Positions 44,364 through 53,971 are shown, numbered from the stretch's first letter. The stretch is 64,000 nucleotides of DNA from Irregularibacter muris (GCF_024622505.1 NZ_JANKAS010000003.1:124001-188000); one strand, 5' to 3'. The notes: generated by a model not told the origin, from the sequence alone. Program-made: numbers and translations.

Positions 44364-44459
44364 TTCTTCTCTCATCCTTTCATGGCATCTACGAAACACA
44401 AGGGGACAGTTCCTTTGTGCTTTATTACAGCAGAACCATCCCCCTGTACTCCCTATTCT

Positions 44460-45629
44460 CTAGTCTTTGTATGCACAGATACCTGCACAATAGGTTGAAA
44501 TAATAGAATAACTTTCATCCATTACGATAAAGTCAGCATCCTTTCCTTTGGTTAGAGTACCCTTTCTATGGATAAGATTAGTTTGTTTTGCGGGATTTAC
44601 ACTGGCCATTGTAATAGCATCGGTAATTGTCGCTCCTGTATATTTTATTACATTTTTAAAACAATCTATTAGGGACATCGGCACCCCGGGATGCATATTT
44701 CCTCCATCATAATTGGTATATAATCGTCCATTTTTTATTTCTACTTCCCGATCCATTACCCTGTACTTTCCGTCTGGTAATCCCTTTAATATAAGGGCAT
44801 CTGTGGTTAATATTACCCTATTTGGCCCTTTTAATTTATACATCATCTTCCATATCTCAGGATGAATGGAATAGGTATCAAAACCAGCCATCTCTGCATA
44901 AATATTATCGTTACATAACCCAACTCCTAATATTCCAGGTTCCCTATGATGCAGACTCCGCATTCCATTAAATAAATGGGTAATTTGATTACATCCTAAC
45001 TCAATGGCTAGGTTCATTTCTATCATTGTTGCATTAGAATGGCCTGCTGAAATCACCACATTATTCTTTTTTAATACTCTTATGACATCTGCTGCCCCTG
45101 GTAATTCTGGGGCAATGGTCATTATTTTCATATTTCCACAGGAAGCCTTTAACCACTTTTCTGTTAGTTCTACATCTGGCAGAATAATGGCTCCCTCCGG
45201 TTGAAGGCCGGCTTTTTCTGGGTTAAGGAAAGGGCCTTCAATATTTGTACCCAGCACATCACAGACTCCCCTTTCCTTTTTCTCCATATAATTATTGATG
45301 ATTTGAATAAAACGTAAAATCCCCTCATCCTTCATGGCTCCTATTGTGGGGATAACCGTGGTTATTCCTTCCATTGGAAAAATCTTCATCAATTCCGAGA
45401 TTTCTCCCCCATAGGCCTCCATAAAATCAATTCCATAACCTCCATGGTTATGAGTATCAATAAAACCAGGGATAGCAAAAAAACTTTTATAGCTTTCGTC
45501 CAAGTTAGAATAATGGCGAGCACCGTCATAGGGTTCAACAGAAATGATTTTCCCATCATCTACGGTTATCACACCCTTATCTATATGTGTATATCCGGTA
45601 AAAATTTTGCTAAACCTATAGGCTTTCAT
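44460..45629 (-). CDS. nagA: N-acetylglucosamine-6-phosphate deacetylase
   Basis: 389 residues of the amidohydrolase superfamily. Metal and substrate residues: DTHNHGGYGIDF, TNIEGPFLNPEKAG with the metal Glu, VISAGHSNATM, ITHLFNGM, and the catalytic Asp in VILTTDALI. It removes acetate from GlcNAc-6-P to give glucosamine-6-P. It overlaps the PTS gene upstream by 14 bases. No nagB deaminase is present in the window. Confidence 0.92.
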   Translation of the reverse strand: MKAYRFSKIFTGYTHIDKGVITVDDGKIISVEPYDGARHYSNLDESYKSFFAIPGFIDTHNHGGYGIDFMEAYGGEISELMKIFPMEGITTVIPTIGAMKDEGILRFIQIINNYMEKKERGVCDVLGTNIEGPFLNPEKAGLQPEGAIILPDVELTEKWLKASCGNMKIMTIAPELPGAADVIRVLKKNNVVISAGHSNATMIEMNLAIELGCNQITHLFNGMRSLHHREPGILGVGLCNDNIYAEMAGFDTYSIHPEIWKMMYKLKGPNRVILTTDALILKGLPDGKYRVMDREVEIKNGRLYTNYDGGNMHPGVPMSLIDCFKNVIKYTGATITDAITMASVNPAKQTNLIHRKGTLTKGKDADFIVMDESYSIISTYCAGICAYKD

Positions 45630-47073
45630 TTCCTAAATCTCCGTTCATTGACTCACTAGACATGAATTCTTTTATTTTAGGTGCCAACTGCTCAACTTCT
45701 AATCCAACAATAAGTTGAACCTTTCCATTGGACATTTTTATTACCTCCATAATTCCAAGATCCTTTAAACTATCAATATCAATCTTATCAAAATCTTTGA
45801 CCTGTAAGCGCAGGCGGGTAATACAGTTATCTAGTGTAATGATGTTACTAGCCCCACCTATAAATTCTAATATTTTCATTGGTTTTTCATCTGCTGTATA
45901 ATTGGCATTTTGATTTTTAGATGTAGTTTGTTCCCTTCCTGGTGTTCTAATATTGAACTTTTTAATTAAAAATACAAACGTAAAATAATATGCAGCTCCT
46001 AATAACAAGCCGATAACAATTACCATGAATGGCTTGCTAGCTTTATTAAATTGCAGCACATAGTCAATAATCCCTGATCCACCTACACCAACAATTTTAA
46101 TTCCCAATACATTGCAAACAACATTAGACAACCCCAAGAGGATTGCATGGGTAACAAATAAAATAGGAGATACAAACATAAAGGAAAATTCTATGGGCTC
46201 AGTAATACCAGTCATAAAAGAAGTAAATGCAGCTCCCAACAGCAACCCCTTAACCTTTTGCTTACTTTCAGCTTTTGCTGTACTATACATGGCTAAGGCC
46301 GCTCCTGGAAGTCCAAACATCATCATGGGGAAAAATCCTGATACAAAGGTTCCTGCTGTTGGATCTCCCGCAAAGTATCTTGGAATTTCGCCAAAAATTT
46401 CTGCAAATTCTGGAAGACTAGAGGGTAATTGCATTTGGATATAAGTATTGATAATATGATGTAATCCTGTGGGGATTAGTAAACGGTTAAAGAACCCAAA
46501 TAAAAATGGGCCTGAGGCTGCATCTCCTAATAATACTCCCAATCTATTAATTCCTACATCTAAAATCGGGAAAATAAAGGATAATACCAGAGCACCAATA
46601 ATCGCAAATAAGGAAGCCATAATCGCAACCAATCTTCTGCCACTAAAGAATGAAAGAGCTGCAGGTAGTTGTTTATCCTTATAATATTCATAGGCCAGCC
46701 CGGCAATAATTCCCGCAATTATTCCTATGAGGATATTGCTATTGACATTAGCCACTGCCGCTCTACCAAAGGAATTCAGGCCATCTCCACCATCCTGTAA
46801 TGTTCTTACCAATATTTCATATACAATAACCCCTGAAAGTCCAGCGGCGACATTTTTATCCTTTGCAATACCACCTGCAACACTTACGGCAAATAAAATA
46901 GGTAAGATAGCAAAAATTGTCCATGCAGCCGTTTTAAGAAAAGGAATATTTAATAAGTCTGCATCAGATATACGGTTTAATATTGCTGCTGCTGGCATAA
47001 CTGAAATAGCCAGCAACATTGAACGCCCTAAAACTTGCAATGCATCACTTATTTTTCTAAACATTTTTCTCAT
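45616..47073 (-). CDS. PTS transporter EIIBC, glucose/N-acetylglucosamine/maltose family
   Basis: 485 residues. The IIC domain (about 1-390) has about 10 helices with the PTS motif GITEPIEFSFMFVSP, and the IIB domain (about 400-475) carries the phospho-accepting Cys in LDNCITRLRLQVKD. There is no IIA domain, so phosphate must come from a IIA encoded elsewhere. It imports and phosphorylates a sugar. Context with GH4 glucosidase and NagA suggests an amino-sugar-containing disaccharide or an alpha-glucoside. Confidence 0.9.
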   Translation of the reverse strand: MRKMFRKISDALQVLGRSMLLAISVMPAAAILNRISDADLLNIPFLKTAAWTIFAILPILFAVSVAGGIAKDKNVAAGLSGVIVYEILVRTLQDGGDGLNSFGRAAVANVNSNILIGIIAGIIAGLAYEYYKDKQLPAALSFFSGRRLVAIMASLFAIIGALVLSFIFPILDVGINRLGVLLGDAASGPFLFGFFNRLLIPTGLHHIINTYIQMQLPSSLPEFAEIFGEIPRYFAGDPTAGTFVSGFFPMMMFGLPGAALAMYSTAKAESKQKVKGLLLGAAFTSFMTGITEPIEFSFMFVSPILFVTHAILLGLSNVVCNVLGIKIVGVGGSGIIDYVLQFNKASKPFMVIVIGLLLGAAYYFTFVFLIKKFNIRTPGREQTTSKNQNANYTADEKPMKILEFIGGASNIITLDNCITRLRLQVKDFDKIDIDSLKDLGIMEVIKMSNGKVQLIVGLEVEQLAPKIKEFMSSESMNGDLGNESL

Positions 47074-47086
47074 AACTTTTCCCCCT

Positions 47087-48427
47087 TTATTTAAGTTCAG
47101 GCCAATAAGCTTTATTTGCGCCCATCATATCATCCAACACTAACTTTGCTACTCGTGCTGACGGTACAGTTTGATTTAAAGTAAATGCCTGTAATGCCTT
47201 TTGATAAGAACCTTCAAAATAGGCATCTACGAGTAATTTTTCCGCTGCAACTTGGGCTTCCATTAGTCCTTTATGAAAATCACAAATATTTCCCCTCAAT
47301 GAAATAGGTTCAACCCCTGTAGCCCCTACATATGCTGGAATTTCTACAACAGCATCTTCCCTCAAATTAGGTATAGCCCCCTTATTGGGGACAATAAGCA
47401 TAAAACGCTGATGCAAATCATGTAGAATAGAAATAGCCATATCCACAATATATTGCCCATGTTCACCAAAATTAAAGTTTAAGATATCTTCCTTTTTCCC
47501 TTCACATATTTTCCGTGCCATCTCTTTTGTGTTCTTTTCCCTTCCATTCATCACTTTGTTCGCTCGTGTATATTCTTTATCTGCATGTTCTACTGCAATA
47601 TCAGGATATAAATAATATTGCAGATAGCTATTAGGAATATTTTGGGGAAAATTTTTAGTCATTACAGACATCATGCTATACGTTTCCTGCCAACTTTCAT
47701 CACCTGCATTGAAATCCGCAACTTTCATAGGGCTGATAGATAACTTTCTGATAATTTCAGGCATAACATCTCTCTTTAAGGATTTATCATATATCTTTGT
47801 GTACCAACCAAAATGATTTAACCCATAATAATCGCTAATCCAATTTTTTCTATCATATCCATAATTGACTGCTATGGTTTCTTCAATGGATATGGTCATG
47901 TCACAGGCATTTAAAATCTTTGCTTTTGGATACTGACGTCGCACAGCTTCAGCAACAATGGATTCAGGATTAGTATAATTTAATATCCATGCCTCTGGAG
48001 AATAGTCCTGCACATAGCCAACAATCTCTAGCAACCCTTTTATGGATCTTAGTCCATAAGCAAATCCCCCAAGACCACAAGTTTCTTGCCCTATTAGTCC
48101 ATACTTTAATGGGATTTTTTCATCTTTCTCCCTCATTTCAAGGCCACCTACCCGAATTTGTGTAAAGACAAAATCACATTTGCTAAAGGCTTCCTTCGGT
48201 TTAGTTGTTTCCACTAATTCAACATGACAAACTCCTTTCTTTTTAAGCATAAAATCAATGATTAAATACATATCTCTATTTCTTTGGGGGTCATTATCAT
48301 AGAGCACCAATTTTTTTATTGGTAATTTATCTAGATCATTTAGTAACGCCTGAACGATGCCTGGCGTATAAGTGCTACCTCCCCCTGCAATTGTGATGTT
48401 TAAATTATTTGTCGTCAAACTTCCCAT
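47087..48427 (-). CDS. Glycoside hydrolase family 4 (6-phospho-alpha-glucosidase-like)
   Basis: 446 residues. The NAD-binding glycine-rich TIAGGGSTYTPG, ILNYTNPESIVAEA and the active-site ILNACDMTISIE are clear. In alpha-type GH4 enzymes (GlvA, MalH) this motif is C-D-M-P, here C-D-M-T; beta-type members have C-N-x-P. It should cleave a phosphorylated disaccharide using NAD and a divalent metal. It is the first gene of the operon with PTS EIIBC and NagA, transcribed divergently from an RpiR regulator. Confidence 0.88.
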   Translation of the reverse strand: MGSLTTNNLNITIAGGGSTYTPGIVQALLNDLDKLPIKKLVLYDNDPQRNRDMYLIIDFMLKKKGVCHVELVETTKPKEAFSKCDFVFTQIRVGGLEMREKDEKIPLKYGLIGQETCGLGGFAYGLRSIKGLLEIVGYVQDYSPEAWILNYTNPESIVAEAVRRQYPKAKILNACDMTISIEETIAVNYGYDRKNWISDYYGLNHFGWYTKIYDKSLKRDVMPEIIRKLSISPMKVADFNAGDESWQETYSMMSVMTKNFPQNIPNSYLQYYLYPDIAVEHADKEYTRANKVMNGREKNTKEMARKICEGKKEDILNFNFGEHGQYIVDMAISILHDLHQRFMLIVPNKGAIPNLREDAVVEIPAYVGATGVEPISLRGNICDFHKGLMEAQVAAEKLLVDAYFEGSYQKALQAFTLNQTVPSARVAKLVLDDMMGANKAYWPELK

Positions 48428-48447
48428 CCTTTCTAATAAAAAGTCAA

Positions 48448-48587
48448 TGACATGTCACTAATAAAATTATATAATATTTCCCAAGGAAAACGATTAACTC
48501 AAGGGATAAAGGTCTCTATTTCACATAAAGTTCATTGTTCCAAAAAGTGAAATTTGTTTTGTGACAATCTAAAATCTATGTTATTCT
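48448..48587. promoter_or_regulatory. Divergent regulatory region of the GH4 operon and rpiR
   Basis: The perfect palindrome TGACATGTCA (48448-48457) lies near the GH4 start. ATTTCAC (48518-48524) and GTGAAAT (48547-48553) form a spaced inverted pair that could be an RpiR operator. A plus-strand promoter TTGTGA (48559-48564) and TATTCT (48582-48587), 17 bases apart, fits rpiR. A cre-like sequence GGAAAACGATTAAC (about 48485) matches the consensus poorly. Confidence 0.5.
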
Positions 48588-48614
48588 ATAGAAAAAAACA
48601 AGGTGGGAGAGTCT

Positions 48615-49382
48615 ATGAAGCTTGAACAATTAATCAATAATTGTAAGGAAGGTTTTTCACCGGTAGATATGGACATACTTTCATATATTCTTCAAAATAA
48701 AAATGCTATTATTAAAATGAGTGTCAGAGATTTGGCTAAAGAAGCCCATACCTCCAATGCAACAATTATTAGAATCATGAAAAAACTAGGTTTTTCTGGA
48801 TATGCTGAATTTAAATATTACCTAAAGCAGCAGCAAGAAATAAAAATCCCTAAAACCTCTAAGAACAATCTGTCTCTGTTAGCAAAAGATATTGAAGAAA
48901 CATTATCCCTCATCAGGCAGACTGATATGAAACCCTTATGCCAAGCCATTTTTTTGGCCAAAAGGATTTTTATCTATGGGACAGATTGGGGGGAAAGAAA
49001 GGCCGTTGAGGATTTTGTACGAAATTTTATGGCTTATCAGGTCTTTGCTACAGCTATTCCATCCATTACCGAGCTAAATTGGATCATCGATACTTTTACA
49101 GAGGAGGATTTAATTATCTTTATTTCCTTTAGTGGAGAAAATAAAGAATTAGCCCCTAAAATTACTAAATTAAAATTAAAAAATATTCCTTTTTGTTCCA
49201 TAACACCACTAAGTAAAAATTATTTAGCCTCTTCAGCTACCTATAATTTATATTATCAATTTACCCCCTTAAACATAGATAGAGATCCTCACAATGAGTA
49301 TAATTTTTTTTCAACACTACACATTGTTATCGAAGCTCTATTTCGTTTTTATGTAGATTCATATAAAAATGGAGTCCTCTAG
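48615..49382 (+). CDS. RpiR/MurR-family sugar-phosphate-responsive regulator
   Basis: 255 residues from the ATG at 48615 (AAGGTGGGAG upstream). The N-terminal helix-turn-helix is MSVRDLAKEAHTSNATIIRIMKKLG, of which the recognition helix is the 10 residues SNATIIRIMK. A SIS sugar-phosphate-binding domain spans about 105-245, with IFIYGTDWGERKAVEDF and IIFISFSGENKELAPK. It is divergent from the GH4-PTS-nagA operon and probably controls it in response to a phosphorylated sugar. Confidence 0.9.
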   Translation: MKLEQLINNCKEGFSPVDMDILSYILQNKNAIIKMSVRDLAKEAHTSNATIIRIMKKLGFSGYAEFKYYLKQQQEIKIPKTSKNNLSLLAKDIEETLSLIRQTDMKPLCQAIFLAKRIFIYGTDWGERKAVEDFVRNFMAYQVFATAIPSITELNWIIDTFTEEDLIIFISFSGENKELAPKITKLKLKNIPFCSITPLSKNYLASSATYNLYYQFTPLNIDRDPHNEYNFFSTLHIVIEALFRFYVDSYKNGVL

Positions 49383-49708
49383 CCGTGGTAAAAAATCTAG
49401 AAAGTAAGAAATACATAAAATTCCCATATCTTTTATACAATAAAAAACGGTGTTTATAGGTGAACAGAGCCTCTGTTCACCTATAAACACCGTTAAAAAT
49501 ACCTTTTAAAATTCCGTTTATTTACCATCTACTTATAGTATAATCTTAAAAAAAGTCATCGGATTGGCAAAATGTCATTACCACTTAGTGAGTAATTATT
49601 ATTTCATCACTCTGCATGGCAATGTAAGGTGATTACTTTATGCCTATTTTATCAAATAATAAAGTGCTTTCCTTTCAACTTCTCCTAACTAAAGTCACGG
49701 GAGGTTTA
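49383..49708. other. Intergenic region with long hairpin terminator
   Basis: 326 bases between rpiR (+) and pduT (-), with no gene. Its main feature is the 24-bp hairpin at 49446-49494. The rest is AT-rich and has no recognisable site. Confidence 0.55.
49446..49494 (-). terminator. Very long perfect hairpin, terminator of the pdu operon
   Basis: Two 24-base arms (49446-49469 and 49471-49494) pair perfectly around a central base. The minus-strand copy ends CCGTTTTTTATTG, so it terminates leftward transcription from the pdu operon, about 215 bases past pduT. The plus-strand copy lacks a T-run, but the stem could still process rpiR RNA. A 24-bp stem is unusually long for a terminator. Confidence 0.65.
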
Positions 49709-50260
49709 TTAAGTAAATAATTTAGCTATAAGTTCTCTATTGGGATTGGCGATGGCCGTGGTACAGAGGAGATCCCCTTGGGGGGCAAATTTATCTTCTA
49801 CGGCAGCAATGGCTTTTTTGACAGAGGAGATTTCACCGGTAAGTATGGTGAAGCCCTTTCCTCCTAATCCTCGGGCTATCCTGATTTCCAACAGTTGGAC
49901 CTTGGAAGATTTTAGGGCTGTGTCTCCTACTAGAATAGAATTTAAAGCAGACATGGTTTCTATGACTCCTATGCTATCAATTTTATTAAAGTCTGTAGTG
50001 CCAGTAAGGGCAGGTAAGACCTCTGGGTGGATGTTGGAAATGAGCGTAGATTCTATTTTAAATATTCCGCCCAAGGTTTTCCCTAAGTCTACGGCGTTTT
50101 TTACGGCGGCTACTTCTCCTGCCACTAAGCTGATGTACTTCCCTGGACAAATGGCGTTGGATAGAATGAGATTTACATTGGAGGATTTTAGTATTTGGTC
50201 GGTAACTTCTATACCCTTGGCTATACTCTTAAATTCAAATAATCCTATGGCTTTTTTCAT
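49709..50260 (-). CDS. pduT: PduT, tandem-domain microcompartment shell protein with Fe-S cysteine
   Basis: 183 residues with two BMC domains (about 1-90 and 95-180): AIGLFEFKSIAKGIEVTDQIL and SIGVIETMSALNSILVGDTAL. The trimer-centred cysteine lies in NAICPGKYIS at about residue 38; in Salmonella PduT this Cys binds a [4Fe-4S] cluster at the pore. The likely role is electron transfer across the shell with PduS, whose gene lies immediately upstream (1-base gap). It is the last gene of the operon. Confidence 0.93.
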   Translation of the reverse strand: MKKAIGLFEFKSIAKGIEVTDQILKSSNVNLILSNAICPGKYISLVAGEVAAVKNAVDLGKTLGGIFKIESTLISNIHPEVLPALTGTTDFNKIDSIGVIETMSALNSILVGDTALKSSKVQLLEIRIARGLGGKGFTILTGEISSVKKAIAAVEDKFAPQGDLLCTTAIANPNRELIAKLFT

Positions 50261-50261
50261 T

Positions 50262-51593
50262 TTAATCCTCCTCTCCTTGTCTTGTGATGATAACTTTGTT
50301 TTGATGAATTTTTACTCTTCCTTCGATACTGGCGTGCATGTTGACTGCCATTTTATCCTGGGCCTCAAATAGAAGGTCTCCTTTTTGAACATGATCCCCG
50401 TCTTCTACTACTGGGTTACTGGGGACGCCGATATGTTGTTTATTTCCAATGATCACTTGGCTAAAGCCATCCTTTTTTTCTACCCACTCTGTATCTCGAT
50501 CATAGTCTTGTAGATCTAAGCGGTATACCAATTTCTTTGCTGGAAATTCTCTGTATTCTTTAAAAGGATGGGTTTCTAATTCTGCCCTATGATTAGTATT
50601 TTTTATTCCCTGTTGAGTGAGTTGGGCCTTTAGAAAGATATTGACTTTCCAGGGTTGTAAGTTCATAATACAGGCCTGCTCGCAAAGACCACATTCGCAG
50701 CAGAGAAAGACTTCATCTACTCTGCTATGGCTATCTCCCATATTGCCATAGCTGGCAATTCTCATGATTTTACTGGGATGAAGATTGTGCCCTAAGAGGT
50801 ATCTTGGACACACATCCGTGCAGAGATCACAATGGCAACAGCTGGTTTTGGCTTCTTTTAGCTGGGTAGCTATGGTCTTTTCTTTAGATGTTATGAGTCC
50901 ATGGTCCTTGGGTAGGACGATATATCCCTTAGAAGTTTTCTTGATGGGTATGTCAATAGAGTAAAGGATTTTCCCCATCATAGGGCCTCCATCTATGACT
51001 TTGAATTCTTCTAAGTCTGTTCCTCCTGCCAATTCTATGGCTTCCCTTACCGATATACCCAAAGGGACTTTAAGAGTGGTGGGCTTTCGCACATGGCCGG
51101 TGATGGTTAAGTATTTTTCGGTTAAGGGCTTATCCTCTAGGGCATGACTTATATTAAGCAAAGTTTCTACGTTAATAACAATACAGCCTACCATAAGGGG
51201 GATGCCCCCCTCAGGCACGATTCTTTTGGTAACATCTTCTACAATATACTGTTCGTCTCCAGCGGGGTAGACATTTTTCAGAAGATGGATTCTAAGTTTG
51301 GGATAGACAGGTAATCTTTTTTTGATTTCTTCTATGGCTTCTGTGTATTTTTCTTTAAGGGCAATAACGCCTTCCTTAGCTCCTACTTCTTCTACACATC
51401 TGTCTAAGGCTTTTAAAATCTTGTCTGTTTCCTTGGCCATGAGGATTTGGTCCACCCGAAGGAGAGGTTCACATTCTGCTCCATTGACCAATACATATTC
51501 TGCTTGGGCATCTAGCTTGACATGGGTAGGGAAGCCTGCTCCTCCCGCTCCCACTATGCCTGCACTTTTGATTTTCTCAATAAATTCACTCAA
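50262..51593 (-). CDS. pduS: PduS, Fe-S flavoprotein / cobalamin reductase
   Basis: 443 residues from a TTG at 51593 (GGAGG upstream). An in-frame start at 51626 overlaps pduP. It is RnfC-like: the N-terminal SAGIVGAGGAGFPTHVKL FMN/NAD region, an SLBB domain near 180, then two cysteine motifs CCHCDLCTDVCPRY and CCECGLCEQACIMN that bind [4Fe-4S] clusters. It supplies electrons for reducing cob(III)alamin before adenosylation by PduO and pairs with PduT. Confidence 0.93.
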   Translation of the reverse strand: MSEFIEKIKSAGIVGAGGAGFPTHVKLDAQAEYVLVNGAECEPLLRVDQILMAKETDKILKALDRCVEEVGAKEGVIALKEKYTEAIEEIKKRLPVYPKLRIHLLKNVYPAGDEQYIVEDVTKRIVPEGGIPLMVGCIVINVETLLNISHALEDKPLTEKYLTITGHVRKPTTLKVPLGISVREAIELAGGTDLEEFKVIDGGPMMGKILYSIDIPIKKTSKGYIVLPKDHGLITSKEKTIATQLKEAKTSCCHCDLCTDVCPRYLLGHNLHPSKIMRIASYGNMGDSHSRVDEVFLCCECGLCEQACIMNLQPWKVNIFLKAQLTQQGIKNTNHRAELETHPFKEYREFPAKKLVYRLDLQDYDRDTEWVEKKDGFSQVIIGNKQHIGVPSNPVVEDGDHVQKGDLLFEAQDKMAVNMHASIEGRVKIHQNKVIITRQGEED

Positions 51594-51606
51594 TTCCTCC
51601 CCTCCT

Positions 51607-53004
51607 TTATCTAATGGTAAAACCACCGATCAGAGAACACCTTCTCCTTCGGGTAAAAGTACTGGCAGAGGTCAAGCCTTCTCCTGTAGGGCCTGCAATG
51701 GTGAAAGTAGTATAGCCTTCTCCCCCCACTCCAATACCTGCATAGGAGGGTCCATTTTTCACAAAGATGGTGGTTTGTATTCTATGCCCCATTTCTGTCA
51801 GTACATCAATATTTTTAGAATGGCATATAGCCGTATGACGAAAACCATGTTCTACCTCGCAGGCCAATTTGATGCCTTCCTCTGCACTTTGCACTCGTAC
51901 CAAAGGAAGTACTGGCATCATAAGCTCGGTTTGTACAAAGGGGTGGTCCTTGGAGGTTTCCATGATCAGGAGTCTAATGCTGTCCTCTACCTGAATGCCT
52001 ATTGCCTCTAGGATGACTTTGACGTCTTTGCCAATAAACTCTTTATTGGGATGACCTTTTTCATTGACGAGTAATTTTTCCAGTCTGTCCATGGTTTCTT
52101 GATCCTTGATTTCATAGGCACCATGGTTTTTCATGTTGAACACCAAGTAGTCAAAGATTTCATCCTCTATAATCCCTTCTTTTTCAGCAATACAGGGCAG
52201 ATTATTGTCAAAGCTTGCTCCATTTACAATATCCTTTGCCGCTTTTTCTATATCGGCGGATTTATCTACTAATACGGGAGGATTCCCTGCCCCTGCTCCA
52301 ATGGCTTTTTTCCCAGAAGAGAGTACTGACTTTACTACTCCAGGACCTCCGGTGGCGCAGAGAAGGGATATTTTCTCATGTTTCATCAACCTATTGGCCT
52401 TCTCTAGAGAAGGATTATCCACGGTAACCACTAGGTTTTTAGGTCCTCCTACTTTTTCTATAGCTTGGTTGATCAATTCTACAGTCCTATTGGTGACCCT
52501 ATAGGCTCCGGGATGGGGTGAGAAAACTACAGCATTCCCCGCTGCCACCATACCTATAGTATTGCAAATCACTGTCTCAGTGGGATTGGTAGAGGGGGTA
52601 ATGGCCCCGATGACTCCAAAGGGAGATAACTCTAACAAAGTGAGTCCATCATCTCCGGTAAATACCCCTGAGCGTAGATCTTCTACTGATGGAGTCTTGT
52701 CAATGGCTAAGCGATTTTTAATCATTTTATCCTCTATCCTTCCCATGCCGGTTTCCTCTACTGTCCTTAGGGAAAGTTCTTCCACATAGTGGGATAGATG
52801 ATTTTTGATGGAGTCAGTAATTTTCTTTCTGTCCTCCATGGATAATTCAAAATATTCTCTTTGGGCTCTATAGGCTGCTTCAATGGCTTCATCAGGGTTT
52901 TCAAAAACACCCATAGGCTTTTGATTTTGGGTATTCTCTAAGGCATTTATTTTTTCCTGTACCAATTGTACAATCTGATCCATATCTATATGTTGAATAG
53001 TCAT
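51607..53004 (-). CDS. pduP: PduP, CoA-acylating propionaldehyde dehydrogenase
   Basis: 465 residues. An N-terminal amphipathic encapsulation helix (about 1-22: IDMDQIVQLVQEKINALE) is followed by an aldehyde dehydrogenase fold. The active-site Cys is C271 in DNNLPCIAEKEG, and SPFGVIGAITPSTNPTET forms the cofactor-binding entry. It oxidises propionaldehyde to propionyl-CoA inside the compartment, with NAD. Confidence 0.95.
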   Translation of the reverse strand: MTIQHIDMDQIVQLVQEKINALENTQNQKPMGVFENPDEAIEAAYRAQREYFELSMEDRKKITDSIKNHLSHYVEELSLRTVEETGMGRIEDKMIKNRLAIDKTPSVEDLRSGVFTGDDGLTLLELSPFGVIGAITPSTNPTETVICNTIGMVAAGNAVVFSPHPGAYRVTNRTVELINQAIEKVGGPKNLVVTVDNPSLEKANRLMKHEKISLLCATGGPGVVKSVLSSGKKAIGAGAGNPPVLVDKSADIEKAAKDIVNGASFDNNLPCIAEKEGIIEDEIFDYLVFNMKNHGAYEIKDQETMDRLEKLLVNEKGHPNKEFIGKDVKVILEAIGIQVEDSIRLLIMETSKDHPFVQTELMMPVLPLVRVQSAEEGIKLACEVEHGFRHTAICHSKNIDVLTEMGHRIQTTIFVKNGPSYAGIGVGGEGYTTFTIAGPTGEGLTSASTFTRRRRCSLIGGFTIR

Positions 53005-53012
53005 AATTCACC

Positions 53013-53960
53013 TCATTCTCTTAAGATTTTGCTTCCCGCTAGGCAAACTATTTTATCTTCTTCTACTGTCCCTCCGCTTACTCCTAGGGCGCCCACTATT
53101 CTTCCCTGAATCTTTAGGGGGATACCACCGGCAAAGGTGACCACTTTGCCCTGATTGGTCGTCTCTAGACCATAAAGTTCTTGCCCTGGCTGGCTCTTTT
53201 TCCCTAGGTCTTCTGTAGGGGCTTGAAAGGCTAGAGCGGTAAAGGCTTTATTTTGGGCAATATCAATGCTCCCTAAGATTGCTCCATCCATTCTTCGTAG
53301 TTGTAGAATATTCCCCCCTGCATCCACTACAGTGATCACCATAGGGACTTTAATTTCCTTTGCCTTTTGAATGCAAGTCTCCATGATGACATCTACCCTT
53401 TTGGTATTTAGGGTTTTTCTCTCTCCTGGGTCCTCCAAACATGGAACTACTTCATCTTCATATCGACTAAGGACATAAAGAACATCGGAAAGTCTATTGA
53501 TAAACTCCAAAATACATAGATTAACTTCTTCCTCCTCCATAAGGGTGATAATTTCTCTTTCGGCAAAGCGTACTTGGGTACGGGCAGAATGTAAAAAAGC
53601 CGAGGCTTTAGTTTTTCCTGGTAGGACAAAGTAGTTTTTGTCCTCTAAACTCTTTGCTATCTCATCTACTATCCCCTCTAAAAACTTGACATCCTCTGCT
53701 TGTATTCTCACCCTAAGCCGTTCTATACCCTTAGGGTCAGAGGCCAGTTCTCCCCCTACTACAAAGAGTTTTTCCTGGATGGTTCTAACCACCTTGATAA
53801 GAGTTTTATGGGTGAGATAGTTGACGGCTATGCCAATGGCGGAGTTAGCTTGATCTACTGCTCCATAAGCATGAACTCTTTGGGAGGATTTTTTTACTCT
53901 AGCACCTCCAAAGAGGCTGGTATCTCCCTTGTCTCCTGTCCTTGTATAGACTTTACTCAT
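53013..53960 (-). CDS. pduO: PduO, ATP:cob(I)alamin adenosyltransferase fused to a GlcG/HbpS domain
   Basis: 315 residues. The N-terminal adenosyltransferase (about 1-175) has the ATP motif YTRTGDKGDTSLFGG and the helix FVLPGKTKASAFLHSARTQ. The C-terminal HbpS-like domain (about 185-315) includes VITVVDAGGNILQLRRMDGA and KVVTFAGGIPLKIQGRIVG. It makes adenosylcobalamin for the diol dehydratase. This two-domain form is the standard PduO of the pdu operon. Confidence 0.95.
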   Translation of the reverse strand: MSKVYTRTGDKGDTSLFGGARVKKSSQRVHAYGAVDQANSAIGIAVNYLTHKTLIKVVRTIQEKLFVVGGELASDPKGIERLRVRIQAEDVKFLEGIVDEIAKSLEDKNYFVLPGKTKASAFLHSARTQVRFAEREIITLMEEEEVNLCILEFINRLSDVLYVLSRYEDEVVPCLEDPGERKTLNTKRVDVIMETCIQKAKEIKVPMVITVVDAGGNILQLRRMDGAILGSIDIAQNKAFTALAFQAPTEDLGKKSQPGQELYGLETTNQGKVVTFAGGIPLKIQGRIVGALGVSGGTVEEDKIVCLAGSKILRE

Positions 53961-53971
53961 ATTCTTTCCCC

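Noticed and set aside
44395-44459. GGGGACAGTTCCTTTGTG-type sequence between thpR and nagA
   Set aside because: It resembles a repeat seen in other Clostridia, but only one incomplete copy is present and no stable hairpin with a T-run is formed.
48485-48498. cre-like catabolite-repression site before the GH4 operon
   Set aside because: Three mismatches to the consensus, including the outer positions; not listed as a separate site.
49740-50372. 210-codon plus-strand frame opposite pduT
   Set aside because: The complement of PduT, with no promoter or ribosome site; a shadow frame.
51322-52011. 229-codon plus-strand frame opposite pduS and pduP
   Set aside because: It spans the junction of two well-supported genes on the other strand and shows no motif.
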